Part shown: positions 36,279-45,111 of the stretch, in pieces
Layout of the letters: every line of letters begins with the position of its first letter
Numbering within the stretch: position 1 is the first letter of the stretch
Origin: Paenibacillus mucilaginosus 3016
Lineage (GTDB): Bacteria > Bacillota > Bacilli > Paenibacillales > NBRC-103111
Assembly (NCBI RefSeq): GCF_000250655.1
Contig: NC_016935.1
Span: 2,560,001 to 2,624,000 of the forward strand
Direction: 5' to 3'
DNA: 64,000 nucleotides
Translations under genes and position numbers: made by a program
The notes under the pieces: generated by a model
The model's input: only the letters and a program-made list of their open reading frames with translations
What the model was told of the DNA's origin: nothing
The model's database searches: none

Positions 36279-37514
36279 ATGCAAATGGGACAAAGCAAGA
36301 ACGGCTTCTCTAAAACGGGGCTGCGCAGAATGCGCGATGTGCTGGCACGGCATGTCGAGTCCGGGAAGATTCCTGGGCTCGTCGCCATGGTCAGCCGGTA
36401 TGATGAGACGCATGTCGAAGCGATCGGCACGATGCGCCATGACGGTGGAACGCCGATGCGCCGGGACACGATCTTCCGGATGGCCTCGACGTCCAAGCCG
36501 GTCTCGATGGCGGCGGCGATGGTTCTGCTCGACGAGTGCAGGCTGCGGCTGGACGATCCGGTAGAGACGTGGCTGCCCGAACTCGCCGACCGGCGGGTGC
36601 TGAAGCGGATCGACGGCCCGCTGGACGATACCGTGCCGGCACGGCGGCCGATCACCGTACGGGACCTGCTGACCTCCACGTTCGGGCTCGGCATGGATAT
36701 GACATCGCTGGGCACTCCGATCATGGGCGCGATCTTCGAGCAGGGGCTCACGCCCAATCTGCCGGTGCCGATGCCCGAGCCGGATGAGTGGATGCGCCGC
36801 CTCGGCGCGCTTCCGCTGATGCACCAGCCCGGAGAGCGCTGGCAGTATCACATCAGCAGCGATCTGCTCGGCGTGCTCGCCGCTAGGGTCACGGGCCAGT
36901 CGTTTGAGACGTTCCTGCGCGAGCGCATCTTCGACCCCCTGGGCATGAAGGACACCGGTTTCCACGTGCCCGCCGACAAGATCGACCGGCTTCCGCCCCT
37001 CTACGCCCCCGACCCGCAGACCGGAGAGTTCATCGTGTGGGACGAGGCCAAGGGGGGACGCCACAGCCAGCCACCGGCGTTCCAGGGCGGAGGAGGGGGA
37101 CTTTCCTCCACCGTCGACGACTACCACGCCTACTTCCGGATGCTGCTGAATCACGGGATGCACGGGACCGAACGGATCCTGTCCCGGCCCGCCGTCCAGC
37201 TGATGACCACCAACCGACTCACGCCCGAGCAGCAAGCCGCCCGAAACGCCATGGCGAGCAGCAATGTCCATGTGTCATTCGGCCAAGGGCAGCAAGGCGG
37301 CTGGGGCTACGGGATGGCGGTGCGCACCTGCCGCGGTGACTATGCGCCCATCGGCCAGTTCGGCTGGGACGGCGGAAGCGGCACCTCAACCTACGCCGAC
37401 CCGGACAACCAGCTCGTGGGAATCCTGCTCACCCAGGTCGGGATGTCAACTCCGGATTCAGCGCGGCTTATCCACGACTTCTGGACCACGGTCTATCAGG
37501 CAATCGAAGACTAA
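36279..37514 (+). CDS. Serine hydrolase of the beta-lactamase / DD-peptidase class C fold
   Basis: The 411-residue cytoplasmic-type protein (no signal peptide) has the SxxK motif in STSKPVS near residue 70, a YHIS segment in place of the usual YxN, and a late GGSGTSTY motif. Such EstB/AmpC-like proteins are esterases or peptidases. The gene is rich in codons ending in C or G and looks actinobacterial beside its AT-rich neighbours, so recent transfer is likely. GGGAGGG at 36266-36272 supports the ATG at 36279 over one at 36264. Confidence 0.85.
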   Translation: MQMGQSKNGFSKTGLRRMRDVLARHVESGKIPGLVAMVSRYDETHVEAIGTMRHDGGTPMRRDTIFRMASTSKPVSMAAAMVLLDECRLRLDDPVETWLPELADRRVLKRIDGPLDDTVPARRPITVRDLLTSTFGLGMDMTSLGTPIMGAIFEQGLTPNLPVPMPEPDEWMRRLGALPLMHQPGERWQYHISSDLLGVLAARVTGQSFETFLRERIFDPLGMKDTGFHVPADKIDRLPPLYAPDPQTGEFIVWDEAKGGRHSQPPAFQGGGGGLSSTVDDYHAYFRMLLNHGMHGTERILSRPAVQLMTTNRLTPEQQAARNAMASSNVHVSFGQGQQGGWGYGMAVRTCRGDYAPIGQFGWDGGSGTSTYADPDNQLVGILLTQVGMSTPDSARLIHDFWTTVYQAIED

Positions 37515-37726
37515 TACCGAGCCCGCGCCTGGTACCACCCGCCCTCAACCCGCGACAGCCAAAGGACTTCATTAACCTACCCTGAAAATAACTCAAAGCG
37601 TAGAATGAAAAAATGCAGCACGAAACTAGGCGCAGCTGCTTCATCTTTTAAAAAAGCTGCGTCTTCCTGTAAGTAAGGATGCAGTTTCGGAACTGGGAAG
37701 TCCGATCTCTGTTCATTAGAGGTATG

Positions 37727-38050
37727 TCAATCGCTCCATTTTTCGCCCCATTGGAACATAAAATCAAGCATTGGAACCAGTGACTTTCCTTTCTCAGTAA
37801 GTGTATATTCGACTTTTGGCGGCATGACATTATATTGTTCTCTATGTATAATTCCATCCGCCTCCAACTCCTTTAACTGTTGGCTTAGAGTTTTATGTGC
37901 AATTGGTGGTAAGTATTCTTTTATTTTCCCATATCTGATTACCTCTTCTTTTGAAATAAAGAACAATATAGCCCATTTCCATTTTCCACTTATCACAGAC
38001 AGTGTGTAAAAAATGGGACAGTTAAGTTTTTCGGTATTGCAATCGTCCAT
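37727..38050 (-). CDS. HxlR-family transcriptional regulator
   Basis: The 107-residue winged-helix protein has the HxlR signature: an N-terminal cysteine in CPIFYTLSVISGKWKW, then KTLSQQLKELEADGII and PKVEYTLTEKG. The start with AAGGAG seven bases upstream was chosen over the longer open frame to 38089. Many members sense electrophiles or oxidants through the cysteine. It is divergent from the NmrA-like gene, which is its likely target. Confidence 0.88.
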   Translation of the reverse strand: MDDCNTEKLNCPIFYTLSVISGKWKWAILFFISKEEVIRYGKIKEYLPPIAHKTLSQQLKELEADGIIHREQYNVMPPKVEYTLTEKGKSLVPMLDFMFQWGEKWSD

Positions 38051-38179
38051 AATTGCTCCTTTACTAACTTTTTGTTTAGAATATAACAATAATGTGCGTA
38101 CTATATTATTTTACTATAAAAAGTTATACTCTGCTTAACACAAAGAGGGGCTTTTAAAAAATGTTAAGGGAGACCAATT

Positions 38180-39082
38180 ATGGAATACACAAAAAAGATT
38201 ATTCTAGTAACTGGTGCTACCGGTCAACAAGGAGGAGCGACAATACGCAGTTTACTTGCAAATGGTGACTGGTCCGTTAGAGCACTCACCCGTGACCCAA
38301 GTAAACCTTCAGCGAAAAAAATGCTGAGAGCTGGGGTAGAAATATTTGAAGGGGACCATGGCAATCCTGATTCGTTACTAGAGGCCATGCAAGGAGTATA
38401 CGGGGTGTTCAGCGTTCAACCTACAGAATTCTCCCCCAATATATCACCGGAGTTTACCTACGAAGACGAAGTGAAATTTGGAAAAAATGTAGCAAATGCG
38501 GCGAAGAAGGCTGGCGTTCAACATTTTATTTACTCCTCAGTAAGTGGAGCGGATCGATTAATCGGTGGACGAAATTATAGTAAATGGGAAATTGAAGAAT
38601 TCATTCGAGGCCTTGGTTTGCCTCTGACAATTCTACGTCCGGCTTGGTTCATGGATAATTTCTCCGATCCACTCTTTGGACTTCAAACCGGCCAACTTGC
38701 TACCGCGTTAAAATCAAACATAAAATTGCAATTAATCGCTGTTGAAGATATCGGTATATTTTCAGCTTTAGCTTTTGAGAACCCGAAAAGATACTTAGGC
38801 AAAACAATTGAAATCGCCGGGGATTCTTTGACCCCCGTGGCTATATCAAACGCAATATCGCTTGCTATTGGGAAAAATATTCCCTATGTTGAGATTCCAA
38901 TCGATACTATTCGTCAAATAAGTCCAAGTGGAGCAAGAACGTTTGAGTTTATTAATAATGAGGAACTCAAAATTGATATCGATGAAGTCCGAAGGTTACA
39001 CCCCAGGTTATTGACTTTTAATGAATGGTTAAAAAATATAGGTAAGTCAAAGATAGAGAAGCTATTCGCCTCCGAACATTAA
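38180..39082 (+). CDS. NmrA-like NAD(P)-binding protein
   Basis: The 300-residue protein has a Rossmann start (VTGATGQQGGATIRSLL) and follows the NmrA/HSCARG pattern (YSSVSGADR, PAWFMDNF) rather than an active short-chain dehydrogenase, since no complete YxxxK active site is evident. NmrA-like proteins act as redox sensors or quinone/NADPH reductases. Pairing with a divergent HxlR regulator fits an electrophile-response unit. Confidence 0.85.
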   Translation: MEYTKKIILVTGATGQQGGATIRSLLANGDWSVRALTRDPSKPSAKKMLRAGVEIFEGDHGNPDSLLEAMQGVYGVFSVQPTEFSPNISPEFTYEDEVKFGKNVANAAKKAGVQHFIYSSVSGADRLIGGRNYSKWEIEEFIRGLGLPLTILRPAWFMDNFSDPLFGLQTGQLATALKSNIKLQLIAVEDIGIFSALAFENPKRYLGKTIEIAGDSLTPVAISNAISLAIGKNIPYVEIPIDTIRQISPSGARTFEFINNEELKIDIDEVRRLHPRLLTFNEWLKNIGKSKIEKLFASEH

Positions 39083-39415
39083 GTGATATTAGTGATTCGC
39101 TTAAAACCAAACGGCCCTTTTCGTCTGGGAATGAGCAGGGATGAGGTCGAGCAGGTTTTTCTTGACCTTGACGATTGGAGACTCGACGATGGCATAGAGG
39201 CTAATCCCAGCTACATCGAGATGCTGTTTATGCGAGAGCATTTCGAATACGACACCAAGGGCAGGGTGAAATTCATTCGACTGATCAATGCGCACTACTC
39301 CGGCCACGTTAGCATTCCATGCCTGTTTCAAGGTTTGGGTGTCTTCAGGATTAAGGCAGAGGAACTGATCCACACGCTTAGAAAAAAAGCATCCAATGAT
39401 TGGAGAGGCAAGTAA
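39083..39415 (+). CDS. Small protein of unknown function, probably incomplete
   Basis: The 110-residue frame begins with a GTG directly after the NmrA stop and has no clear ribosome site. PNGPFRLGMSRDEVEQ near the start resembles a recurring N-terminal motif of small Bacillales proteins. The middle is well formed (FEYDTKGRVKFIRL), which argues that this is coding. It may be a truncated or decayed gene. Confidence 0.45.
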   Translation: MILVIRLKPNGPFRLGMSRDEVEQVFLDLDDWRLDDGIEANPSYIEMLFMREHFEYDTKGRVKFIRLINAHYSGHVSIPCLFQGLGVFRIKAEELIHTLRKKASNDWRGK

Positions 39416-39505
39416 GTGAAGTGCACTCACGTGACTAGAGAGAAAACGAAGAGCATAATATGTTTCGTTACGCTAACAGGGAACTACAGTTGAATGAACG
39501 CCGCG

Positions 39506-39539
39506 GCAGCCGACCAAATGATCGGCTGCTGTTTTCATT
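39506..39539 (+). terminator. Hairpin terminator
   Basis: An eight-pair stem GCAGCCGA/TCGGCTGC (39506-39513 and 39522-39529) is followed by TGTTTTCATT. It separates the two unknown genes on either side. Confidence 0.65.
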
Positions 39540-39611
39540 GAAATGGGAAGTATTACGGAGTGATCTGTTACAATATTATTAGGCTGTTTGTCATAGGGAG
39601 ATGCTCAAACA

Positions 39612-40079
39612 ATGGAATTGGTGAATAAAATTGAAGTCGTTTTGATGAAGAGTACGTATTGTGAGGTTGAACACCAAACGATTGTCATTGATGGTATCCC
39701 TTTGGATTTACTACTTCATAGTCAGTATCCTTCAGATAACCTTGTTGGTATGATTCCAACAATTGTTGATTGGGTTGATGACTCGAGACAGAAAGAGTTG
39801 CTTAAAGAGAGGTTCAATTCAGAAGGTAAAGAAATTGTCTTGCCAGTTTTAATGTGCCCAGATGATTGTGATTTGTGGTGTACAGTAATTGTTGCAAATG
39901 TAGTTAAAATTGACGAGTTTATCATCTGGAAGCAAATCGGCATTGATATGATTACAAGGGATGAATTGCTTATGGGATACGATGGAATTGGTTCGAAAGT
40001 TAATTGGCTTGATAAGATTCATCCAATGACTTTCCAAGAAACCCAATATATTTCTCAACTCAGTAAAGTTTACGATTGA
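39612..40079 (+). CDS. Unknown 155-residue protein
   Basis: The product has alternating beta-strand and helix segments and no signal or membrane segment. Two cysteines in MCPDDCDLWC stand out near residue 82. The start at 39612 has only a distant GGGAG upstream; Met12 (39645) is an alternative. It is AT-rich like its neighbours and flanked by terminators, so it is probably read alone. I do not recognise the family. Confidence 0.55.
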   Translation: MELVNKIEVVLMKSTYCEVEHQTIVIDGIPLDLLLHSQYPSDNLVGMIPTIVDWVDDSRQKELLKERFNSEGKEIVLPVLMCPDDCDLWCTVIVANVVKIDEFIIWKQIGIDMITRDELLMGYDGIGSKVNWLDKIHPMTFQETQYISQLSKVYD

Positions 40080-40390
40080 GCAAAAGGAGAACGTATCAGA
40101 AGTGGAGGAGTTCATAAGCAGGAATAAGTCATTTCAATCAGCTGGAGAACTGTTACTGCAAAATTAGCGATCAAGCATTAAGCTCTTTGAGGCTAACTTT
40201 ACTAAACATTCCTGTATAGCCTAAGAAAACAGCTTTGTCAAAAAAAGGAGCGCCTTGGTATCATAGGTTTGTCCACTACACCATCAAGGAGGCGCTTCTC
40301 ACTAAGCAGATCGTCGCGATTTACTGGATTAATCATATTCCTTTATGTTTTTAAATGAGTCCCATAATAGAGAGAGGCGGCTGTAAACAA
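40080..40390. other. Intergenic region with an imperfect inverted repeat
   Basis: No complete gene is seen. An imperfect inverted repeat with GGAGCGCCTTGGT (40247-40259) and ACCATCAAGGAGGCGC (40279-40294) could end a transcript or be an element end. In one frame the same bases read protein-like (WYHRFVHYTIKEALLTKQ) up to a TAA near 40354, which suggests a decayed gene. Confidence 0.35.
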
Positions 40391-41086
40391 ATGATTCGCG
40401 TAGGACTAATCGGTGATTATGATCAAGAGGTCAAAGCTCATATAGCAATTCCACAGTCTCTTGAACTTGCGGCGAATGATTTCGGATACCAGGTCCATTT
40501 CGAATGGATAGCAACTCCTTCGTTGGAACAAGATTTCGAACAGAAGCTGGGCAATTATCAAGCTCTTTGGACAGTACCTGCAAGTCCTTACGCCAGTATG
40601 CAAGGTGCACTTAATGGCATCCGATTTGCTCGCGAACATCAGATTCCTTTTCTAGGAACCTGCGGCGGTTTTCAGCATATGATCATTGAGTTTGCCAGAA
40701 ATCAGATCGGACTTTCTGATGCAGATCATGCGGAGGAAAAACCTGCTGCCTCCTTCATGCTAGTTGCTCCTCTTACATGCTCTGTGAGTGAAAAAACGCA
40801 CACTTTCAGACTCGCACCAGAATCCAAGGTTGCGGCTATTTATGGAAAAGACGAAATCACTGAACAATACGGTATATGCAATTATGGTCTGAATCCAGAA
40901 TTTGCTCCCCTTTTAGAACAAGCAGGAATGCGTAGTGTGGGAGTAGATGAAAAGGGTGAGACTCGAATAATGGAGCTTGAGCAGCATCGCTTCTTTGTCG
41001 GAACATTATTTCAACCGGAACGCTCCGCTTTTAATAAAATAGTACATCCGTTGATCAAGGCTTTTCTCCAATCAACAATGGAATAA
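40391..41086 (+). CDS. Glutamine-amidotransferase-like protein (CTP synthase C-terminal-related)
   Basis: The 231-residue protein resembles the glutaminase domain of CTP synthase, with MIRVGLIGDYD at the start and the nucleophile elbow FLGTCGGFQHM. The last part of the triad, usually H-P-E, reads FQPERSA, so histidine is replaced by glutamine. The amidotransferase activity may be lost or changed. A longer frame from 40355 is open, but homology begins at 40391. It stands alone with no synthase domain nearby. Confidence 0.75.
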   Translation: MIRVGLIGDYDQEVKAHIAIPQSLELAANDFGYQVHFEWIATPSLEQDFEQKLGNYQALWTVPASPYASMQGALNGIRFAREHQIPFLGTCGGFQHMIIEFARNQIGLSDADHAEEKPAASFMLVAPLTCSVSEKTHTFRLAPESKVAAIYGKDEITEQYGICNYGLNPEFAPLLEQAGMRSVGVDEKGETRIMELEQHRFFVGTLFQPERSAFNKIVHPLIKAFLQSTME

Positions 41087-41099
41087 AAAGTGGTATTAA

Positions 41100-41277
41100 A
41101 TGAAGAAGATCTATTTAATATTACTGATGGCTGTAAGCATTTTCGCCGCAGCAACTGCTAAGTGGCAGCCCCCTTCATCTTTTATCCGTCCAACGATTAA
41201 TACATACGAACTGCTCTGGGCTTGCTCAAGCAGCGGGTGCAGGAGGCGCGAGTGGGGAAAATAATCTCTACAACTGA
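41100..41277 (+). pseudogene. Small secreted peptide gene, probably frameshifted
   Basis: An ATG at 41100 opens a 54-codon frame with a clear signal peptide (KKIYLILLMAVSIFAAATA). Its end is odd (CSSSGCRRREWGK). Near 41213-41222 a one-base shift gives a smoother tail, GLAQAAGAGGASGENNLYN, ending at 41277. No family is recognised. Confidence 0.35.
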
Positions 41278-41329
41278 AAAAGAGCCGCAACTTGAGGCGA
41301 CTCTACTAATAATATAATCTTAATACCCG

Positions 41330-41645
41330 CTCGTATCACTAGCCCAGACAGGGTAGGTATTATTTGGGTTATCGCTGTTATAAATAACAACATTTCCATC
41401 ACTCTGAACTACTAGAAAATCACCATAATAGTTTTTACGCTCCAAATCGGGATACCGTGATCCCTATAAAGCACAAGATTACCATCGGTCTGCATAACAA
41501 GGTTGAGCCTGCCGTTTTGTGACTGTAATGATTGTCCAGCAGCAAGTTGTTCTCCAACGAATAAGGTGTCCTTTGCAAAAGCGGCAGAGACAAGGGTGAG
41601 TTGAAGCATTAGAGCCGCGAATAATAATAATGAAATCTTTTTCAT
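41330..41645 (-). pseudogene. Secreted mannose-binding-type (B-) lectin with a frameshift
   Basis: The gene starts with a signal peptide (KKISLLLFAALMLQLTLVSAAFA) and has two lectin sugar-binding motifs: QTDGNLVLY in the first frame and QSDGNVVIY in the second. The frames join at a run of five T (41432-41436; A on the coding strand). One more base there would continue IWSVKN into YYGDFLVVQSDGN and the end ASDTSGY at 41330. As written, the first frame stops after 77 residues. Related one-domain lectins in Bacillales are short secreted proteins, some with bacteriocin-like activity. Confidence 0.75.
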
Positions 41646-41784
41646 AAAAAAAACCTCTTTTCTGTATTATATTTGTACCTAAATTTGGTGCTCTTATAGA
41701 CTAGGCATCAACATCTGTACCAGCACCGATGCTACTTCGGCATTCCTATAGCGGATGGAGGTTTCGAATCATATTACAAGTGAT

Positions 41785-41829
41785 GATCAGAGAATAGTGA
41801 ATTTTTTTACCCCCTCGCTCTGGTAAGAT
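41785..41829 (+). promoter_or_regulatory. Promoter of the levan transport/regulator operon with shared activator motif
   Basis: The 19-bp motif GATCAGAGAATAGTGAATT (41785-41803) is followed by a -10 box TAAGAT at 41824-41829. There is no good -35 box. The same motif, 16 of 19 bases identical, occurs before the first GH32 gene (46807-46825) with the same 39-base offset to its -10. This is the pattern of an activator site replacing the -35 box. Confidence 0.65.
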
Positions 41830-41871
41830 ACGTGTAGACAAGAAACACAACAAGAAAGAGGGGCGATAAGT

Positions 41872-43200
41872 TTGAACAAGACAACCACCATCGTATGTGC
41901 GGCGCTGCTTGCATCCAGCCTGCTGACGGGCTGTTCGGAAGAAGCTGGGAAAGCGGGTTCGGCTTCCGGAGGAGAGGGCCAAGAGGAGAAGATCACGCTC
42001 ACCTTCTGGAGAAACTCGGGGAACGACGCGGAGAACGCGGCCTATGATAAGCTGGTCGCATCATTCATGGATAAGTATCCGGATATTGCCGTGGAGATGA
42101 CACCGATCCCCTATGCGGACTACGATACGAAGCTGCGGGTGTCCATTGCTTCAGGCAGTCCTCCGGATATTATGGCGCTAGATGCCCCCACACTCGGCTC
42201 TTATGCGCACGCAGGGGCGTTGAAGCCGCTGACCGCGTATTTCAAGGCGGACGGCAACCTGGAGGATATCCCCCCATCTACGCTCGCTACCTATACGTAC
42301 CAGAACGAGATCTATATGGCCCCGCTGACGGAGTCCTCTATCGCCCTGTTCTATAACAAGAAGCTGTTCGAGGCCAAGGGCATTCCGCTGCCTTCCAAGA
42401 ATCCGGAGGAGCCCTGGACCTGGGAGCAAGTGCTGGATGCAGCCAAAAAGCTGAGCGATCCGGCGAACGGGATCTTCGGTATTGATCCCGCCCAGGGCTT
42501 CAATAACGCAGGGGCGACGGCTTACTTCAAGTATCCGATTATCTGGCAGTTCGGCGGCGAGATCATGGATGGGGAAGGGAAGACCTCCAAAGGGTATCTG
42601 GATTCGCCGGAAACGAAGAAGGCGCTGCAGTTCTTCTCGGAGCTCTACAACACGCACGGGGTCTCCGCTTTGGAGTATCCGCCGGATCCGTTCCCGAACG
42701 GCAAGCTCGGCATGACGGTGGACGGATCCTGGTCGCTGGCCTATCTCACCGAGAAGTTCCCGCAGTTCAAGCTCGGTGAAGATTATGACATCGCTCCGTT
42801 GCCGAAGGGTACCCGGCAGGCCGTGGCGAATGGAAGCTGGTCGCTCGGCATTTCCTCGAAGAGCCAGCATGCGGATGCCGCCTGGAAGTTCGTGAATTGG
42901 GTGACGAGTAAGGAAGGACAGGTCACGTACAGCACAATGACCAAGGATATTCCATCCCGATACTCAGCCGCCAAGGAGTTCCCGGAGCTGAGCCAGTATC
43001 CGAAGAACATATTCGTTGTGCAGAACCAAAAATTCGGCAGACCGCGGCCGATCACTCCGGTCTTTCCGCAGATGTCGGAGGCTGTCAACAAGCTCTTTGA
43101 AGAGGTGGTCATCGGGAAGCGAAATGTGGATGCGTCCGTGGCCGAGGCCATCAAGAAGATCGATAAGGCTTACGCGGATCTCGGTGCCCAAACCAAATAG
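41872..43200 (+). CDS. Sugar ABC transporter substrate-binding lipoprotein
   Basis: The 442-residue protein has a lipoprotein signal (LLTGC, cysteine 21) and the family 1 solute-binding fold, with ITLTFWRNSGND at the mature N terminus, AFYNKKLFEAKGI-like and DGSWSLAYL. It should capture fructo-oligosaccharides outside the cell and hand them to the two permeases encoded at 48820-50591. The start is TTG, with GAGGGG upstream. It heads the levan cluster and is separated from the sensor kinase gene by 117 bases. Confidence 0.88.
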   Translation: MNKTTTIVCAALLASSLLTGCSEEAGKAGSASGGEGQEEKITLTFWRNSGNDAENAAYDKLVASFMDKYPDIAVEMTPIPYADYDTKLRVSIASGSPPDIMALDAPTLGSYAHAGALKPLTAYFKADGNLEDIPPSTLATYTYQNEIYMAPLTESSIALFYNKKLFEAKGIPLPSKNPEEPWTWEQVLDAAKKLSDPANGIFGIDPAQGFNNAGATAYFKYPIIWQFGGEIMDGEGKTSKGYLDSPETKKALQFFSELYNTHGVSALEYPPDPFPNGKLGMTVDGSWSLAYLTEKFPQFKLGEDYDIAPLPKGTRQAVANGSWSLGISSKSQHADAAWKFVNWVTSKEGQVTYSTMTKDIPSRYSAAKEFPELSQYPKNIFVVQNQKFGRPRPITPVFPQMSEAVNKLFEEVVIGKRNVDASVAEAIKKIDKAYADLGAQTK

Positions 43201-43317
43201 CTTCTTTCATTCGCAGTGCGGAGGCGGTTCCAGTTCATGGACGCCTCTTTCGCTGTTTCAATCCGCAGTTCCATTCGGCTGTTTACATTCCATAGATAAG
43301 AGGGCGGGGGGTCCCAT

Positions 43318-45111
43318 GTGTTTTTCTCACTGCGCAGCCGTCTCATGACGGCCTTCTCCATCCTGATGATCGTGCCTTTCACCCTGCTTGCTTTCACTCT
43401 CAGTGAGCAGGCGGAAGAGATCATCCAAGCTTCCGTCGAATCGTCCGCAGCACAGACAATAGACCAGTTTGCATCCCATGCCGTTACCCTCATGACCCAG
43501 GTCGAGGATATCGGCAGCCAGGTGATGAGCAGCCGCACGGCTCAAGCATGGGCCGCCCTGGAGCTGGACCGGGACCGGTCCACTGCCGAAGCGGTGCTGG
43601 CCAAGCAGGCGCTTCGTGAGTATATGTCCTCGTATGCACTCAATAATTCGAACGGGATCTCGATCACCACGTATACGGAGAGCGCCGGCGGGATGTGGAC
43701 GCAGGACCGGACGTACCGGAACAGCGAATGGTATCGGCGTTATCAGACGGACAATCTTCAATGGACGGCGGCGCACCGGGATAACGACCAGGGAGATCTC
43801 ACTCTGCGGAACCGAGAGGTGAACAGCTTCGTGCTCCCGCTGGTCCACCTGCAGTCCCTGCGGGCAGCCGGCATTGTGAAGATCAATTATCCCACAATCC
43901 TGCTGCGAAGTGCGATCAGCAAGATTCAATTCGGAGAGACGGGGAAGGTGTTCCTGCTGACCGGGGATGGAGGAAGCGTGCTGAATCAGGATCTGTCCGG
44001 ACATACGGAGCTCCTTCGGGAGGCGCTGTCCAAGCTGAATGGGACGCCAGCAGGGCAGCCGGGGGGAGTCTTTTCGATCGAGCATGAAGGGGTGGCTTAT
44101 TCGATTTTCTTCCGCAAACTGCCGCAGGCGGATTGGACCATTGTCGGTGAGGTGCCGGAAGAAGAACTGTATGCCCAAATCAAGCGGACGCGCCGCACGA
44201 TCCTTCTCGTCACCCTTCTGTTGCTTGTGGTGGCGGGGTCCGCGGCTTACCGGCTCTCAGCCGGCGTGACCCAACCGCTCAGCGCCATGGCCAGGGCGAT
44301 GAAACACGTGAAGCTCGGGGAGTTCGCCGCCGCTCTCGGGCAGATGCAAGGACAGAAGACATCCGGCAGTGAGGTGGGCTATGTGGCCGGGGAGTTTGAA
44401 CGGATGACGCATCGCCTGCAGTATTTGATCGAGACGGAATATGAGACGAACCTGCGCCGCAAAAGTGCAGAGTACAAGGCGCTGCTTCTGCAGATCAATC
44501 CGCATTTCTACAATAATACGCTGGAGATCATCAGTGGACTTGCGGCGATGAAGCGGGAAGACCTGGTCATGGATGCGGCGGAGGCCCTGGGTAAAATGAT
44601 GCGGTATTCGCTGAATCTCAACTCCGATCTGGTCCGGGCGGGGCAGGAGCTCGATTATATCCGTGACTATCTGCTGATCCAGCAGCTGCGGCATGGGGAC
44701 CGCTTGAAGCTGGCCGTCAGGGATGACGGGCCGTCCAGACAGCCTTACATCGCTAAGTTTATTCTCCAGCCCCTCGTTGAGAATGCGGTCAAATACAGTC
44801 TCGAGAAGGACGGGATCGCGGAGGTTGAGATCAGCGCCGTGATCTCCGGAGAGCATCTTGTGCTGAGCGTGCGGGATAACGGCATCGGCATGAAGACGGA
44901 GCTGGTGCGCGAGCTGCAGGCGGAAGGCGAATCCGGGGATTCGGTGACCATCCTGGACAGCGAGGGGCATAGCATCGGGCTGCGCAATGTGATATCCCGC
45001 TGCCGCCTGCAGTACGGTCAGGCGTTTCGGCTCACTCTCCAATCCGCCCCCGGGGAGGGGACAGAGATTGTCTTGAATTTGCCTATCCTAAGGGGTGAAC
45101 CGCATGTATAA
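43318..45111 (+). CDS. YesM-type sensor histidine kinase
   Basis: The 597-residue kinase has a first membrane helix (about residues 8-28), a large extracellular cache-like sensor domain, a second helix (about 293-313), a HAMP linker, the His_kinase motif LLQINPHFYNNTLE with His396, and a C-terminal ATPase domain (FILQPLVENAVKYSL, DNGIGM, GIGLRNV-like). Such kinases sense extracellular sugars. The start is a GTG. It overlaps its response regulator gene by eight bases. Confidence 0.9.
   Translation: MFFSLRSRLMTAFSILMIVPFTLLAFTLSEQAEEIIQASVESSAAQTIDQFASHAVTLMTQVEDIGSQVMSSRTAQAWAALELDRDRSTAEAVLAKQALREYMSSYALNNSNGISITTYTESAGGMWTQDRTYRNSEWYRRYQTDNLQWTAAHRDNDQGDLTLRNREVNSFVLPLVHLQSLRAAGIVKINYPTILLRSAISKIQFGETGKVFLLTGDGGSVLNQDLSGHTELLREALSKLNGTPAGQPGGVFSIEHEGVAYSIFFRKLPQADWTIVGEVPEEELYAQIKRTRRTILLVTLLLLVVAGSAAYRLSAGVTQPLSAMARAMKHVKLGEFAAALGQMQGQKTSGSEVGYVAGEFERMTHRLQYLIETEYETNLRRKSAEYKALLLQINPHFYNNTLEIISGLAAMKREDLVMDAAEALGKMMRYSLNLNSDLVRAGQELDYIRDYLLIQQLRHGDRLKLAVRDDGPSRQPYIAKFILQPLVENAVKYSLEKDGIAEVEISAVISGEHLVLSVRDNGIGMKTELVRELQAEGESGDSVTILDSEGHSIGLRNVISRCRLQYGQAFRLTLQSAPGEGTEIVLNLPILRGEPHV

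Noticed and set aside
37621..37671. CGCAGCT/AGCTGCG inverted repeat as terminator of the HxlR gene
   Set aside because: The stem is only seven pairs with a 17-base loop and a poor T tract, too weak to list as a feature.
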